In this document: positions 52,001-59,298 of the stretch, one piece after another
Layout of the letters: each line of letters starts with the position of its first letter
Position numbering within the stretch: position 1 is the stretch's first letter
Source of the DNA: Clostridiales bacterium
GTDB taxonomy: Bacteria; Bacillota; Clostridia; Saccharofermentanales; Saccharofermentanaceae
Reading direction: 5' to 3'
DNA: 64,000 nucleotides
Assembly: GCA_017962145.1 (NCBI GenBank)
Contig: JAGCVX010000009.1
Span: 62,001-126,000, forward strand
Program-made: the position numbers and the translations under genes
The notes under the pieces: model-generated
The model's database searches: none
Told to the model about the DNA's origin: nothing
Seen by the model: only the letters and a program-made list of their open reading frames with translations

Positions 52001-52208
52001 GGATCAGATCCTTGATGACACGAGTCTTAATGTGACCGATGTGAGGCTTGCCGTTGGCCGTCGGCGGACCGTCATAGAGCGTAAAACTCGGCGTTCCATC
52101 TTTTTCGGGGCGGATCGACTTCTTCTGGATGTCGTTTTCCTTCCAGAAAGCAAGAACTTCCTGTTCCCGATCGATAAATTTCATGTCTGTAGAAACTTTC
52201 TTGTACAT
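49056..52208 (-). CDS. ileS: Isoleucyl-tRNA synthetase
   Basis: A 1050-aa class I synthetase. HIGH motif in GPPTANGKPHIGHIKT, KMSKS variant KMSKHKGNVVD, editing CP1 domain with TTPWTLPSNVALC, and a C-terminal part without an obvious zinc pair. A 110-bp upstream gap is too short for a classical T-box. An extended -10 promoter is at 52242-52250. Confidence 0.98.
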   Translation of the reverse strand: MYKKVSTDMKFIDREQEVLAFWKENDIQKKSIRPEKDGTPSFTLYDGPPTANGKPHIGHIKTRVIKDLIPRYHAMKGEHVQFKAGWDTHGLPVELEVEKMLGINGKPQIEEYGVEPFIKKCKESVWKYKSEWEQMSDRVGFWADMENPYVTYDNNYIESEWWALKTMWDKGMLYKGHKIVPYCPRCGTALSSHEVAQGYKAVKENSVFVRFKAVGEEDTYFAAWTTTPWTLPSNVALCVSPTDEYVKIAVPKDLDGTEKKVMYYMAGCLVPQLFDEYEILERYQGTELVGKKYESLLPYSASSVEKSRKEAFKVCADSYVTMSDGTGIVHIAPAFGEDDARVGRDNDLPFVQLVKEDGTLPEDCGEFAGLFVKDADPLIIKKLNMEGKLLKKMPYEHDYPFCWRCDTPLIYYARSSWFIAMTKVKDALVKSNRMATWYPETIRDGRMGNFLENVVDWGISRERYWGTPLPVWECECGHRQCIGSIEELKKNSTDCPDDIELHKPYVDNVHVTCEKCGKPMTRVPEVIDCWFDSGAMPFAQFHYPFENKEFFDAHYPCQFISEALDQTRGWFYSLLAISTQLFGRSPFENVIVMGLVQDKDGLKMSKHKGNVVDPWDILNRQGADAARWYFYSANAPWLPSRFDHANVDEIQRKFMGTLWNTYAFYVMYAEIDQFDPTKYSLDYEKLSVMDKWILSRLNSLIETVDSKMQGYDITGASRLMETFVDELSNWYVRRGRERYWGPDMTQDKINAFMTLYTVLEQFCRLAAPFIPFMTESIYQNIVRSVNADAPLSIHMCDYPVAKKEWILPELERDMDDVEKIVALGRSCRQAANLKNRQPLSKLYAVCEDELPEEYSTIIKEELNVHEVAFLKDASSLLDYKFKPQLRTLGRKLGAKLNAAKEVIAALPGKETMAALDKDGRINIEVEGETFELLTEDLLVENVQPEGLSTQADKGFTVSLDTKLTDELIEEGYVREIVSKIQNQRKSSGFEITDRIVVKYSCDEKMKAIFEKYSDSIASDVLATEISEGTDDASKEWDINGEKVTISLKKA

Positions 52209-52241
52209 ACTTAAACCTCACTTATTACAAAAGCTCCCGTC

Positions 52242-52250
52242 ATTATAACA
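52242..52250 (-). promoter_or_regulatory. Extended -10 promoter of ileS
   Basis: TGTTATAAT on the minus strand, 34 nt before the ileS ATG, is a good extended -10 element. The -35 region is not conserved. A GCGGA/TCCGC hairpin near 52280-52306, between this promoter and the upstream gene's stop, may end the GH120 transcript but lacks a T-run. Confidence 0.55.
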
Positions 52251-52318
52251 TACGATTTTACGCATGAGTACATTTTTTATATTATGCGGAGAATTTCGTC
52301 AAATCCGCCAAAGCCCGT

Positions 52319-54313
52319 TCACATATCGTATTTTTCTTTCGCCTCGGCAAATGGACCGGCGATCGTCATGACGCCGCGGTCTTTTCCGTAGTAGTCGTAG
52401 TTAAATACGATATCCGAGCCGTCCGTGTTCTCGAAGCGCTGGTCGGGCTGGAAAGCCTTTCCGAGCATCTCCGTGCAGATAATGCCGCAGGAGAAGTCCT
52501 TGAGCTTCTTATACACATTGGTAGAAAAGGTGAATTTTCCGTTCTTTTCAGTAACTTCCGCCGTCGCCTTGAACTTTTTGACCTCAAGCTTCGACTCTTC
52601 CTTCTTCCAGGGCTTCGCGCCGTTGAAGTAGACGTTGTTGTTGATCCATACCGGCAGATGCTGGAAATGCTTCTCCATGATCTTATGCTCGTAGGACATC
52701 GGCTCATCAAGATGGAAGGAATCGATCCACTCCTTGTAGGTCATATACTCATCAAACTGGAAGTTTCCAACTTCCTGCTTGTCGAAGAACATAGGATTTT
52801 CGTCCTTCGGGCAGGTCTCGATCGGCCACTTCTGGATAAAGATGTTGTTATAGATACGGTCATCGCCGTGCAGAATGCTCATAAAGCCCATGACTTCCGT
52901 TCTATGCGGGAAATGATACGGCGTATAGCGTGGCTGGTTCTTTCCGGAAACAAACTCATCCGTTCCTTCGCCGATTGCCTGGAATGCACCGCAGATCAGG
53001 TTATTTACGACTGCGACACCCTCTGTTGCCAGACGAAGCGAAGCTTTACTCAACATGATGTTGTTGTCGATGATCGTCGGGCCATGGCTGACCTCAACGA
53101 AGATATCCTGGCTCATGATCGTGCCCGGGATGCGCTTGGCGTATGACGGAGTATGGTTATCATGCAGGAAGTTCTGGGAAAGGATCGTTCCCTGTGCCTG
53201 CCAGTCGCACCAGATACCCATCGTACAGTGATGGATGTGATTTCTTCTCATGATCACGTCGATCGCCGCGTGCATCTTGATACCCGCGATCTCGGCGCCG
53301 CCGACTTCCATCATGTTATTGATGTTATGGATATGGTTATCTTCGATGATTGAGAATACACCGCCCATACGGCCGACGATACCGGTCTGCTCACAGTGAT
53401 GGATATGACAGCGGCGTACGATATGCGATCCGATATTCTCTTTGAGCCATCCGTGATACTGACCACGGCAGACAGCGTCGCGCTCCATCTGTGTCGGGCT
53501 CTTGACACGATACTTCGTAAAGTAATGGTCATTTTCCGGATCGAGATATTTACCAAGAGAGATACCGCAGCAGCGGCTGTGGCTGACTTCGCAGTCCTCG
53601 ATGATCCATCCGCGGCTCCAGTGCGGACCGATCATACCGTCCTGAAACGCAGCCGGCGGTGCCCATGTCGTCGCAGCCTTACATACCGTAAAGCCTGAGA
53701 ATGTGATATAACCGACTCCCGTCTTACTCGGGAAGAAGCAGTTTCTTCTTACGTTGATCTCGACCTTCTCTTCGTTCGGGTCTTTGCCCTGGAAGTTTGC
53801 GTAAAGGATAGTCTTTCCGTCCTTCTGCTCGCAATACCACTTATAGATCGAGTTTTCCGGCTCCCAGGAAGAGATGTCCTTCTCTCCTGCCATACATGCT
53901 TTCAGATCGTCGGACTCATAAAGTGCGACGTCGTTCATGTACACACAGCCTGTATGCGGATGACGGTGCCAGAAATACCAGTCGCCGCCGACCTTTACGG
54001 TATAAGGGTTATAAGAGCCGAATATCCCGTTATCGATCTCGACGGTCCAGGTATTTCCTTTATACTTCTTCCATCCCTTTACGATCTCCGCACCGGTGAT
54101 CACGGCCTTCAAAGGCTCGACCGAACGGTACGTGATGCGTGCATCTTCGGCACCCGCATTCTTCGGGTCAACGTATTCTCTGTACACGCCCGGCATAACC
54201 AGGACTTCATCGCCCGGTTTTGCTACTGCGGCTGCCGCAGAGATGGTCAGGAAAGGATGCTCTTTGGTTCCGCATCCCTGGGATTTCGTGTTCTGGTCAA
54301 CATAGTAGATCAT
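52319..54313 (-). CDS. GH120-like beta-xylosidase, right-handed beta-helix
   Basis: A 664-aa right-handed beta-helix protein whose sequence follows that of GH120 beta-xylosidase (XylC of Thermoanaerobacterium) in several blocks: YANFQGKDPNEEKVEINVRR, GLIGP-like MIGPHWSRGWIIEDC, EIAGIKMHAAIDV, MGIWCDWQAQGT and DIFVEVSHGP. By position with that enzyme D370 would be the nucleophile and E407 the acid/base (inference). It has no signal peptide, so it acts on xylo-oligosaccharides inside the cell. Its ATG overlaps the HD-gene stop codon (ATGA), so the two are translated as a coupled pair. A GH43-like role is not indicated. Confidence 0.85.
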   Translation of the reverse strand: MIYYVDQNTKSQGCGTKEHPFLTISAAAAVAKPGDEVLVMPGVYREYVDPKNAGAEDARITYRSVEPLKAVITGAEIVKGWKKYKGNTWTVEIDNGIFGSYNPYTVKVGGDWYFWHRHPHTGCVYMNDVALYESDDLKACMAGEKDISSWEPENSIYKWYCEQKDGKTILYANFQGKDPNEEKVEINVRRNCFFPSKTGVGYITFSGFTVCKAATTWAPPAAFQDGMIGPHWSRGWIIEDCEVSHSRCCGISLGKYLDPENDHYFTKYRVKSPTQMERDAVCRGQYHGWLKENIGSHIVRRCHIHHCEQTGIVGRMGGVFSIIEDNHIHNINNMMEVGGAEIAGIKMHAAIDVIMRRNHIHHCTMGIWCDWQAQGTILSQNFLHDNHTPSYAKRIPGTIMSQDIFVEVSHGPTIIDNNIMLSKASLRLATEGVAVVNNLICGAFQAIGEGTDEFVSGKNQPRYTPYHFPHRTEVMGFMSILHGDDRIYNNIFIQKWPIETCPKDENPMFFDKQEVGNFQFDEYMTYKEWIDSFHLDEPMSYEHKIMEKHFQHLPVWINNNVYFNGAKPWKKEESKLEVKKFKATAEVTEKNGKFTFSTNVYKKLKDFSCGIICTEMLGKAFQPDQRFENTDGSDIVFNYDYYGKDRGVMTIAGPFAEAKEKYDM

Positions 54314-54933
54314 TGTCTTTCCTCCAGAATGTAAGCAGATTCGATGTCAGATGTAAAAATGGCAACGACGGACGGATAGATCTTGGCCGTTTCCGAGAAA
54401 GGATCCGGATAGCTGTTCTTGTCCGGTCCCATATGAAGCCGGATCATGGCGTACTCCTCCGGCTTCAGTCGGATAAAATTCTGGATATACCAGCAGGACT
54501 TCTCCCCGTGGCCGACCGGGAAGTTGTCCTTGATGCCCCATACTTCTTTTTCCACCCAGTTGGCGACTTCTTTACCGAACTGGTTGATCTTAGTGCCTTC
54601 TTTGACGTTCTTCGTCTCTTTGACATAGAAGTTCACTTTGCAAAGATCGTGCAGAAGCGATGTGATGATCACCGTATCCTCCGGGATCTCGATCAGTCCC
54701 TGCTTCACTTTTTCGGAGAGACGCTCATATACATGGAGACTGTGAAGTGCTAATCCTCCTTCGCAGTGCAGATGATATTTCGTCGAAGCCGGTGCCGTAA
54801 AGAAATCGGTCTTCGTTACGATCCACTCGATCAGACGCTCCATACCGGGGCGGTTTGTAGACATCAGGAGATCTGTGATCTTCTTCTGATTCTCGTCACG
54901 CTGTTCTTTCGTAATCACAAATTCTTCAGCCAT
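54310..54933 (-). CDS. HD-domain phosphohydrolase-like protein
   Basis: 207 aa with an HD-type metal site: LHCEGGLALHSLHVYERL supplies an early histidine, SLLHDLCKVNFYV the HD pair, followed by a late HGEKSCWYIQNF histidine. The family removes phosphate from nucleotides; the closest class is unknown. The start is ATG 54931-54933 (MAEEFVITKE) with AAGGAG 8 nt upstream; the longer frame lies in the pseudouridine synthase gene. It overlaps the 3' end of that gene by 8 nt and the start of the GH120 gene by 4 nt. Confidence 0.8.
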   Translation of the reverse strand: MAEEFVITKEQRDENQKKITDLLMSTNRPGMERLIEWIVTKTDFFTAPASTKYHLHCEGGLALHSLHVYERLSEKVKQGLIEIPEDTVIITSLLHDLCKVNFYVKETKNVKEGTKINQFGKEVANWVEKEVWGIKDNFPVGHGEKSCWYIQNFIRLKPEEYAMIRLHMGPDKNSYPDPFSETAKIYPSVVAIFTSDIESAYILEERQ

Positions 54934-55642
54934 TTTCTTTCTCCTTATGAAATTGATTCCAGGGTTCCTCGCAAGAAAGAGGAATCGCAAACTCCATCCG
55001 CTCCCTGTTTACCGGATGGTCGATAGCAAGATAGTAGGATTCCAGGAGAATATCTCCCGAGAAACGGTTCGGGCCTTTGCCGTATTTTCTGTCGCCCACG
55101 ATCGGATGTCCGATGGAAGAAAGCTGCGCACGGATCTGGTGCGAACGGCCCGTATGCAGATCGATGGATAAAAGCGTGACCGGAACACCGGCGATCCTTC
55201 CGGTATCGAGCACTTCATATTCAAGGAAGCATTCCTTGGCATCTTTAGGTGCAGAAGCTTTATCCTGAAATACTTTTACCAGATTGGTCTTGGGATCTTT
55301 TAAAAGAAAAGAACGGATCTCGCCTTTTTTCTGCTCCACGTCTCCGTACACCACAGCACGATACTTCTTCTTCACTGTACGGTTCCGGATCTGCTCGCTG
55401 ATTCGGGATGCGCACTTACTGGTCTTGGCAAATACCATCACGCCTCGTACCGGACGGTCCAGACGATGAAGGAGCCCCAGGTACGCTTCACCCGGTTTGT
55501 TATACTTTTCTACCAGATATGCCTTGAGAAGTGTAAGCATGTCAGGCGCGCCCGTGGGATCACTCTGCGAAAGCACTCCCGCAGGCTTTACCGCCACCAG
55601 GAGGTGATTGTCTTCAAAGAGGATCTTCGGTGTGTCCTGCAT
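54926..55642 (-). CDS. RluA-family pseudouridine synthase
   Basis: 238 aa of the RluA/RsuA superfamily. The catalytic aspartate lies in HRLDRPVRGVMVFAKT; preceding it is LLVAVKPAGVLSQSD and following it TGRSHQIRAQLSSIGHPIVGD. There is no S4 domain, so the target may be tRNA or 23S rRNA (RluA/TruC type). It lies 4 nt after an RNA methyltransferase gene. Confidence 0.92.
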   Translation of the reverse strand: MQDTPKILFEDNHLLVAVKPAGVLSQSDPTGAPDMLTLLKAYLVEKYNKPGEAYLGLLHRLDRPVRGVMVFAKTSKCASRISEQIRNRTVKKKYRAVVYGDVEQKKGEIRSFLLKDPKTNLVKVFQDKASAPKDAKECFLEYEVLDTGRIAGVPVTLLSIDLHTGRSHQIRAQLSSIGHPIVGDRKYGKGPNRFSGDILLESYYLAIDHPVNRERMEFAIPLSCEEPWNQFHKEKENG

Positions 55643-55646
55643 CGTA

Positions 55647-56552
55647 TTATTCCTCCGGCGTCCATCTGCCTGTACTTCCGCACGGAAGCACCAGGTCCAT
55701 CCTCGAGCATGGAAGTCCCAGTTCCTCAGAGACCACCTTGCCCCCGTGTCGGGTCTTCACGGCAAGTCGGAGGATATCTTCGATCACCATTGAAGAAAGT
55801 CCTGTTGTATAAGAATTGATCAGGAAGAACAGCGGATCGTCCGAAAGAAGCTTCTCGCATTTTTCGACTAGTGGGAAAAGCGCGTCTTCGAGCTTCCACA
55901 TCTCCCCTGACGGTCCTCTTCCGTACGCCGGCGGGTCCATGATGATTCCGTCATAGGTTCTTCCTCTTCGGATCTCACGGTCCACGAAACGTCCGCAGTC
56001 TTCTACGATAAAACGGATATAGCAGTCTTCGAGTTTCGATGCCACCATATTCTCCTTGGCACGGGCAACCATGCCTTTACTGGCATCGACATGCACGACT
56101 TCGGCTGCGCCAGCTGCGGCAAATGCCATCGTCGCGCCGCCGGTATAGGCGAAGAGATTTAAGATCCTGGGCTTTTTTCCCTGCTTGACCGCGCTCTGGA
56201 TCTTCTTTCCGCAGAAATCCCAGTTTGCCGCCTGCTCCGGAAAAAGTCCAGTATGCTTAAAGCTTGTCGGTTCGATGATAAATGTTAACGGACGGCCCAC
56301 CGCGTCATAGTGGATCTGCCACTTCTGCGGCATCGGCTTTTCTTTCGACCAGTGTCCGCCTCCGCTTTCACTTCTGTGGTAGACCGCGTGCGGCTTCGGC
56401 CAGTATTCTTCCTTCATGCCGGAATATCCGGTCTTCGGCCAGATCGCCTGCGGATCGGGACGCTGAAGGTAGATATCTCCCCAGCGTTCGAATTTTTCTC
56501 CTTCACCGCTATAAAGCAGTTCAAACTCTTTCCATCTGTCAGCTAGAAACAT
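55647..56552 (-). CDS. SAM-dependent RNA methyltransferase (RlmI/RlmK-like)
   Basis: 301 aa with the SAM loop ILNLFAYTGGATMAFAAAGA, acidic residue after the second strand (VVHVDAS), and catalytic MDPPAYGRG. The fold corresponds to the catalytic half of RlmI/RlmK rRNA methyltransferases, but the N-terminal PUA domain is missing. The N-terminus carries WKEFELLYSGEGEKFERWGD. Target nucleotide unknown. Its gene follows the lipoprotein at 56570 by 17 nt and precedes the pseudouridine synthase. Confidence 0.88.
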   Translation of the reverse strand: MFLADRWKEFELLYSGEGEKFERWGDIYLQRPDPQAIWPKTGYSGMKEEYWPKPHAVYHRSESGGGHWSKEKPMPQKWQIHYDAVGRPLTFIIEPTSFKHTGLFPEQAANWDFCGKKIQSAVKQGKKPRILNLFAYTGGATMAFAAAGAAEVVHVDASKGMVARAKENMVASKLEDCYIRFIVEDCGRFVDREIRRGRTYDGIIMDPPAYGRGPSGEMWKLEDALFPLVEKCEKLLSDDPLFFLINSYTTGLSSMVIEDILRLAVKTRHGGKVVSEELGLPCSRMDLVLPCGSTGRWTPEE

Positions 56553-56569
56553 TCGTTATCTTCTTTCTA

Positions 56570-57883
56570 TCAGTTATCCTCTTCTTCGACTACGTCGATC
56601 TCCAATGTACGGATCATCTCGTCATCGATCCCGTCGTAAAGATAGATCTGCATCGTATAGTGTCCCGCGGGGATCATCTCCTCGTCGTTTGAATAAGTGC
56701 AGTCCAGATAGGCTTCCTCACTGGAGTAATAGGTAGCCGAAACGCCCATATAGATCATATTGCCATCCTCATCCATGAGAACGAAGTACGCCAGCACATG
56801 CGCCTCCACATTAAAATGGAACGAATACTCGATCGTATCGGTAATACCGTAAGTATAAGAAGTCACATATTCTTCTGTATTGTAATCGAAGAAGCCCTCA
56901 TCTTCGATCTCGTCTTTGACCTCTTCCCAGTTATTCGTCAATACTTCGGTATATTCATCTCTGACCAGACGGTCGTGGATATAGATCTTCAGGTGATACT
57001 TTCCTGCTTCAAAAGTTTTTCCGCCGGTAAGTTCATACTTGCAGTCCAAGAATCCGTATCCGTCCTTGGAATATGCGTCCACGTCACTACTATAGATCAA
57101 CTGGTCTTCTTCGTCATAGAACTCATATCGTCCGGAAAGATCGTAAGGGTTATAAAACCGCATCGAATACTCCAGCGTCGAAGTGACGCCTTCGTAATAC
57201 TGGGAGGCCGGCGGACGGATCTCGTAGATCTCGGTATCATAAGAATACCAGCCCTCTTTGGAGACATCCTTCGACGCCTCTTCCCAGACATTGACCGAAG
57301 TCTCTGTGGTAGACACATCCGGATCCGTTTCGGTACTGATCGTTGTCGGTTCAGCAAAGATCTCTCCATACTGATCCCAGTCCGTAAAAAGGAATTCCAC
57401 GACCTCGGAGTCATCGGCGATCTTCCACTTGCCGTCATTGGTCAGATCCAGCTCCAGCGTCTCTGTGCGGGTCGGGGCTTTCTTCGCGGAAACTTCGCCG
57501 AGGAATTCTCCGAAAGCGCACTCTCCTTCAAATGCATCCAGGATCTCAGAAAGATCCGCGCATGTCAGTTCCAGCTGAGCCGTACCTTCTTTTGTCTTAT
57601 CGTCTGCCACGCAGCTTTTCAAAGTATAGGTCAACGTCGGCAGATATTCACTGAGGATCTCATCAAAGATCTCACCGGTCGCGACATCTCCAAGAGAGGA
57701 ATCTGCCACATAACCTTGTGCCTTTTTCATATCTCCGCTTTTCAGTTTCTTGAAATAATTGGCAACCGCTGCTTCCGCGTTCGCATTCTTTTTCTTTTTC
57801 GGACGAAGGTGGCCACACGAAGCAAGCACCAAAGAACACGCCAGCAGGCAAGAAACAACAGTCAATTTTCCGCTCTTATGCAT
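56570..57883 (-). CDS. Lipoprotein with DUF5105-like N-terminus and two repeats
   Basis: 437 aa. MHKSGKLTVVSCLLACSLVLASC is a lipoprotein signal with the cysteine in LASC; the start ATG 57881-57883 has GGAGG 7 nt upstream. The N-terminal half (ANYFKKLKSGDMKKAQGYV) resembles the DUF4878/DUF5105 NTF2-like folds of surface lipoproteins. The second half has two related units of about 90 residues, each with an EYSxxFxxxxxxxxxYxxxDExxxxIYxS pattern and a terminal GKYHLKIYIHDRLVRDE or GHYTMQIYLYDGIDDEM. Function unknown. The gene follows Fic by 32 nt. Confidence 0.8.
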   Translation of the reverse strand: MHKSGKLTVVSCLLACSLVLASCGHLRPKKKKNANAEAAVANYFKKLKSGDMKKAQGYVADSSLGDVATGEIFDEILSEYLPTLTYTLKSCVADDKTKEGTAQLELTCADLSEILDAFEGECAFGEFLGEVSAKKAPTRTETLELDLTNDGKWKIADDSEVVEFLFTDWDQYGEIFAEPTTISTETDPDVSTTETSVNVWEEASKDVSKEGWYSYDTEIYEIRPPASQYYEGVTSTLEYSMRFYNPYDLSGRYEFYDEEDQLIYSSDVDAYSKDGYGFLDCKYELTGGKTFEAGKYHLKIYIHDRLVRDEYTEVLTNNWEEVKDEIEDEGFFDYNTEEYVTSYTYGITDTIEYSFHFNVEAHVLAYFVLMDEDGNMIYMGVSATYYSSEEAYLDCTYSNDEEMIPAGHYTMQIYLYDGIDDEMIRTLEIDVVEEEDN

Positions 57884-57915
57884 AACCACACCTCCATGAA
57901 TCAAGTATCTTTCGA

Positions 57916-59037
57916 TTATATCATATTCCGAAAAGAGTATTTTCCCTTCCCCTTACCCTTAACAGCAACGATCAGATTCGCATCCAGCATGCGTTTTAGA
58001 AGCGAACTTGCCGGGGACGCTGAAAGCATAAGGGTTTTCATAACATCTGATCTTCCAAAGACACCTTCATAGCCAAATTCTCCAAATAAAGCCTGTATGT
58101 GTCTTGCGGAAACCTTACTGATTCCCTGAGGCAGATGAAGCATCGCAAACGAATCAATGTCCTGTTTTTTCTTCCCAATGTCCTGTTTTTTCTCCCCAAT
58201 GTCCTGTTTTTTGCTGTTCCAGTTTATATGCAAGTATCGATTCTTCAACTCGGTATGCTCAAACATGAACAGATTGCGCAAAAATGCTTCCAAAAACTCT
58301 GTTGTCTCATGAACGCCTTTGGAAAGATCGGAAAAATTAGCTCGAACAAGAGCATTGCGGAAATACCAGGCATTCTGCGCAAATATGTCATTTGTAACAT
58401 CAAACCCCATCGACCGAAGATACTGAATAAAGAAAACGGCGGTCGTTCGAGTATTGCCCTCCCCGAAAGCATGGATCTGCCACAAATCGGCAACGAATCG
58501 AGCGAGATGAGGAATCATCTCGGAAACGCTTTCTTTTGAATAATCATATTTCTTCTCCTGCTGCAAATCATATTCCAGCATCGCGTAAATATCTAAAGCG
58601 GATCCATAATGAACTGAAGCCCCATCCAGTACCCATTCTTTTTTGGAGATATTGTAATCACGAACTTTTCCCGCATGTGAATAAATGCCTTCGAAAAGTC
58701 TCTTATGGATACCGATGTAATGCGGAACAGAAAAAGTAAAAGCTCTCTCAGAAAGCACAGTTGCTATACGGGCAGAAACCAGATCCGCTTCACGCATCTC
58801 CTTATTGTCTTTACCACGGGATTCTTCATAATAGCTTTCGATCAATTCTCTAGCTTGAGACAACGTGATTTTGCCTTCGATATTCTCACGTGCAGCCTGT
58901 TTAAGATAATCGGACGTAGAAAGGCCATCCACAGCCTGAAGGCCGATGGCCGTATACCAGGCATACCCAAGTTCTCTTCTCTCCGGATCAGCCTGACGAA
59001 TATACTCCTCAAATGGGTCTTTTCTCAAATCATCCAT
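57916..59037 (-). CDS. Fic/DOC family protein with N-terminal inhibitory-like helix
   Basis: Fic enzymes usually transfer AMP from ATP to target hydroxyl groups. The 373-aa protein has the active-site loop HAFGEGNTRTTAVF with H189 (consensus HPFxxGN); an arginine at 197 takes the usual position. A helix near 46-70 (AARENIEGKITLSQAREL) resembles the inhibitory alpha-helix with motif (S/T)xxxE(G/N), here with E54-G55 but arginine instead of Ser/Thr. Thereafter residues 276-296 form three heptads of KKQDIG(E/K), and the C-terminus is a winged helix (HIQALFGEFGYEGVFGR). An ATG start with GAGGG 9 nt upstream. Target unknown; no partner toxin/antitoxin gene lies beside it. Confidence 0.88.
   Translation of the reverse strand: MDDLRKDPFEEYIRQADPERRELGYAWYTAIGLQAVDGLSTSDYLKQAARENIEGKITLSQARELIESYYEESRGKDNKEMREADLVSARIATVLSERAFTFSVPHYIGIHKRLFEGIYSHAGKVRDYNISKKEWVLDGASVHYGSALDIYAMLEYDLQQEKKYDYSKESVSEMIPHLARFVADLWQIHAFGEGNTRTTAVFFIQYLRSMGFDVTNDIFAQNAWYFRNALVRANFSDLSKGVHETTEFLEAFLRNLFMFEHTELKNRYLHINWNSKKQDIGEKKQDIGKKKQDIDSFAMLHLPQGISKVSARHIQALFGEFGYEGVFGRSDVMKTLMLSASPASSLLKRMLDANLIVAVKGKGKGKYSFRNMI
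58155..58217 (+). repeat. Three tandem 21-bp units inside the Fic gene
   Basis: CAATGTCCTGTTTTTTCTTCC is repeated three times in phase with the reading frame on the opposite strand, with minor differences in the last bases. It encodes the KKQDIG heptads of the Fic protein. Such 21-bp arrays can change copy number by slippage without breaking the frame. Confidence 0.9.
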
Positions 59038-59076
59038 TCCGACAATCCCTCATAACAGACACTCTATTACAGGATA

Positions 59077-59082
59077 ATTATA
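59077..59082 (-). promoter_or_regulatory. -10 box of the Fic gene
   Basis: TATAAT on the minus strand about 40 nt before the Fic ATG. No good -35 box is seen at the correct distance, so the call is moderate. Confidence 0.45.
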
Positions 59083-59178
59083 TCATTTATCCAACTTAAT
59101 CATCTACTGAAAAGAACCTTCCGCTCTCTCCCCTGCAAGTGAAAAAGAGGAATCATCCTTTCACCGCTTCTCATAATG

Positions 59179-59298
59179 ACGGATTCAAACACAACAACCA
59201 AAGGAAAGGAGATTCCTCGTACGGCGAGTTTGCGCAAGCAACTGTCTGAAGCCGAAGAGGAATCTCCTTATTTACTTATTCAGTTGTGTTTGAACCGT
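59179..59298. repeat. Nested 120-bp inverted repeat between the LRR and Fic genes
   Basis: Outer arms: ACGG(A)TTCAAACACAAC at 59179-59195 and GTTGTGTTTGAACCGT at 59283-59298. Inner arms: AAGGAGATTCCTC at 59206-59218 and GAGGAATCTCCTT at 59257-59269, 13 of 13 paired. The 38-nt loop contains a small CGGC/GCCG helix. It begins at the LRR stop codon and fills much of the 260-bp gap before Fic, with nothing else in that gap except the Fic promoter. No T-run follows, so it is not a textbook terminator. A further GAGGAATCATCC resembles one arm near 59147. Confidence 0.75.

Noticed and set aside
52209..52318. Possible T-box riboswitch before ileS
   Set aside because: The gap is only 110 bp, less than a T-box needs, and no specifier loop or NCCA-binding bulge (UGGN) is seen before a terminator. 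For trpS the gap is 34 bp.
57916..59037. Fic protein as an inactive degenerate enzyme
   Set aside because: The loop HxFGEGNTRTTAVF keeps the catalytic histidine, glutamate, GN and arginine, and this GNTR variant is common in active-looking Fic families. The H-to-A type loss is not seen; only Pro to Ala differs.
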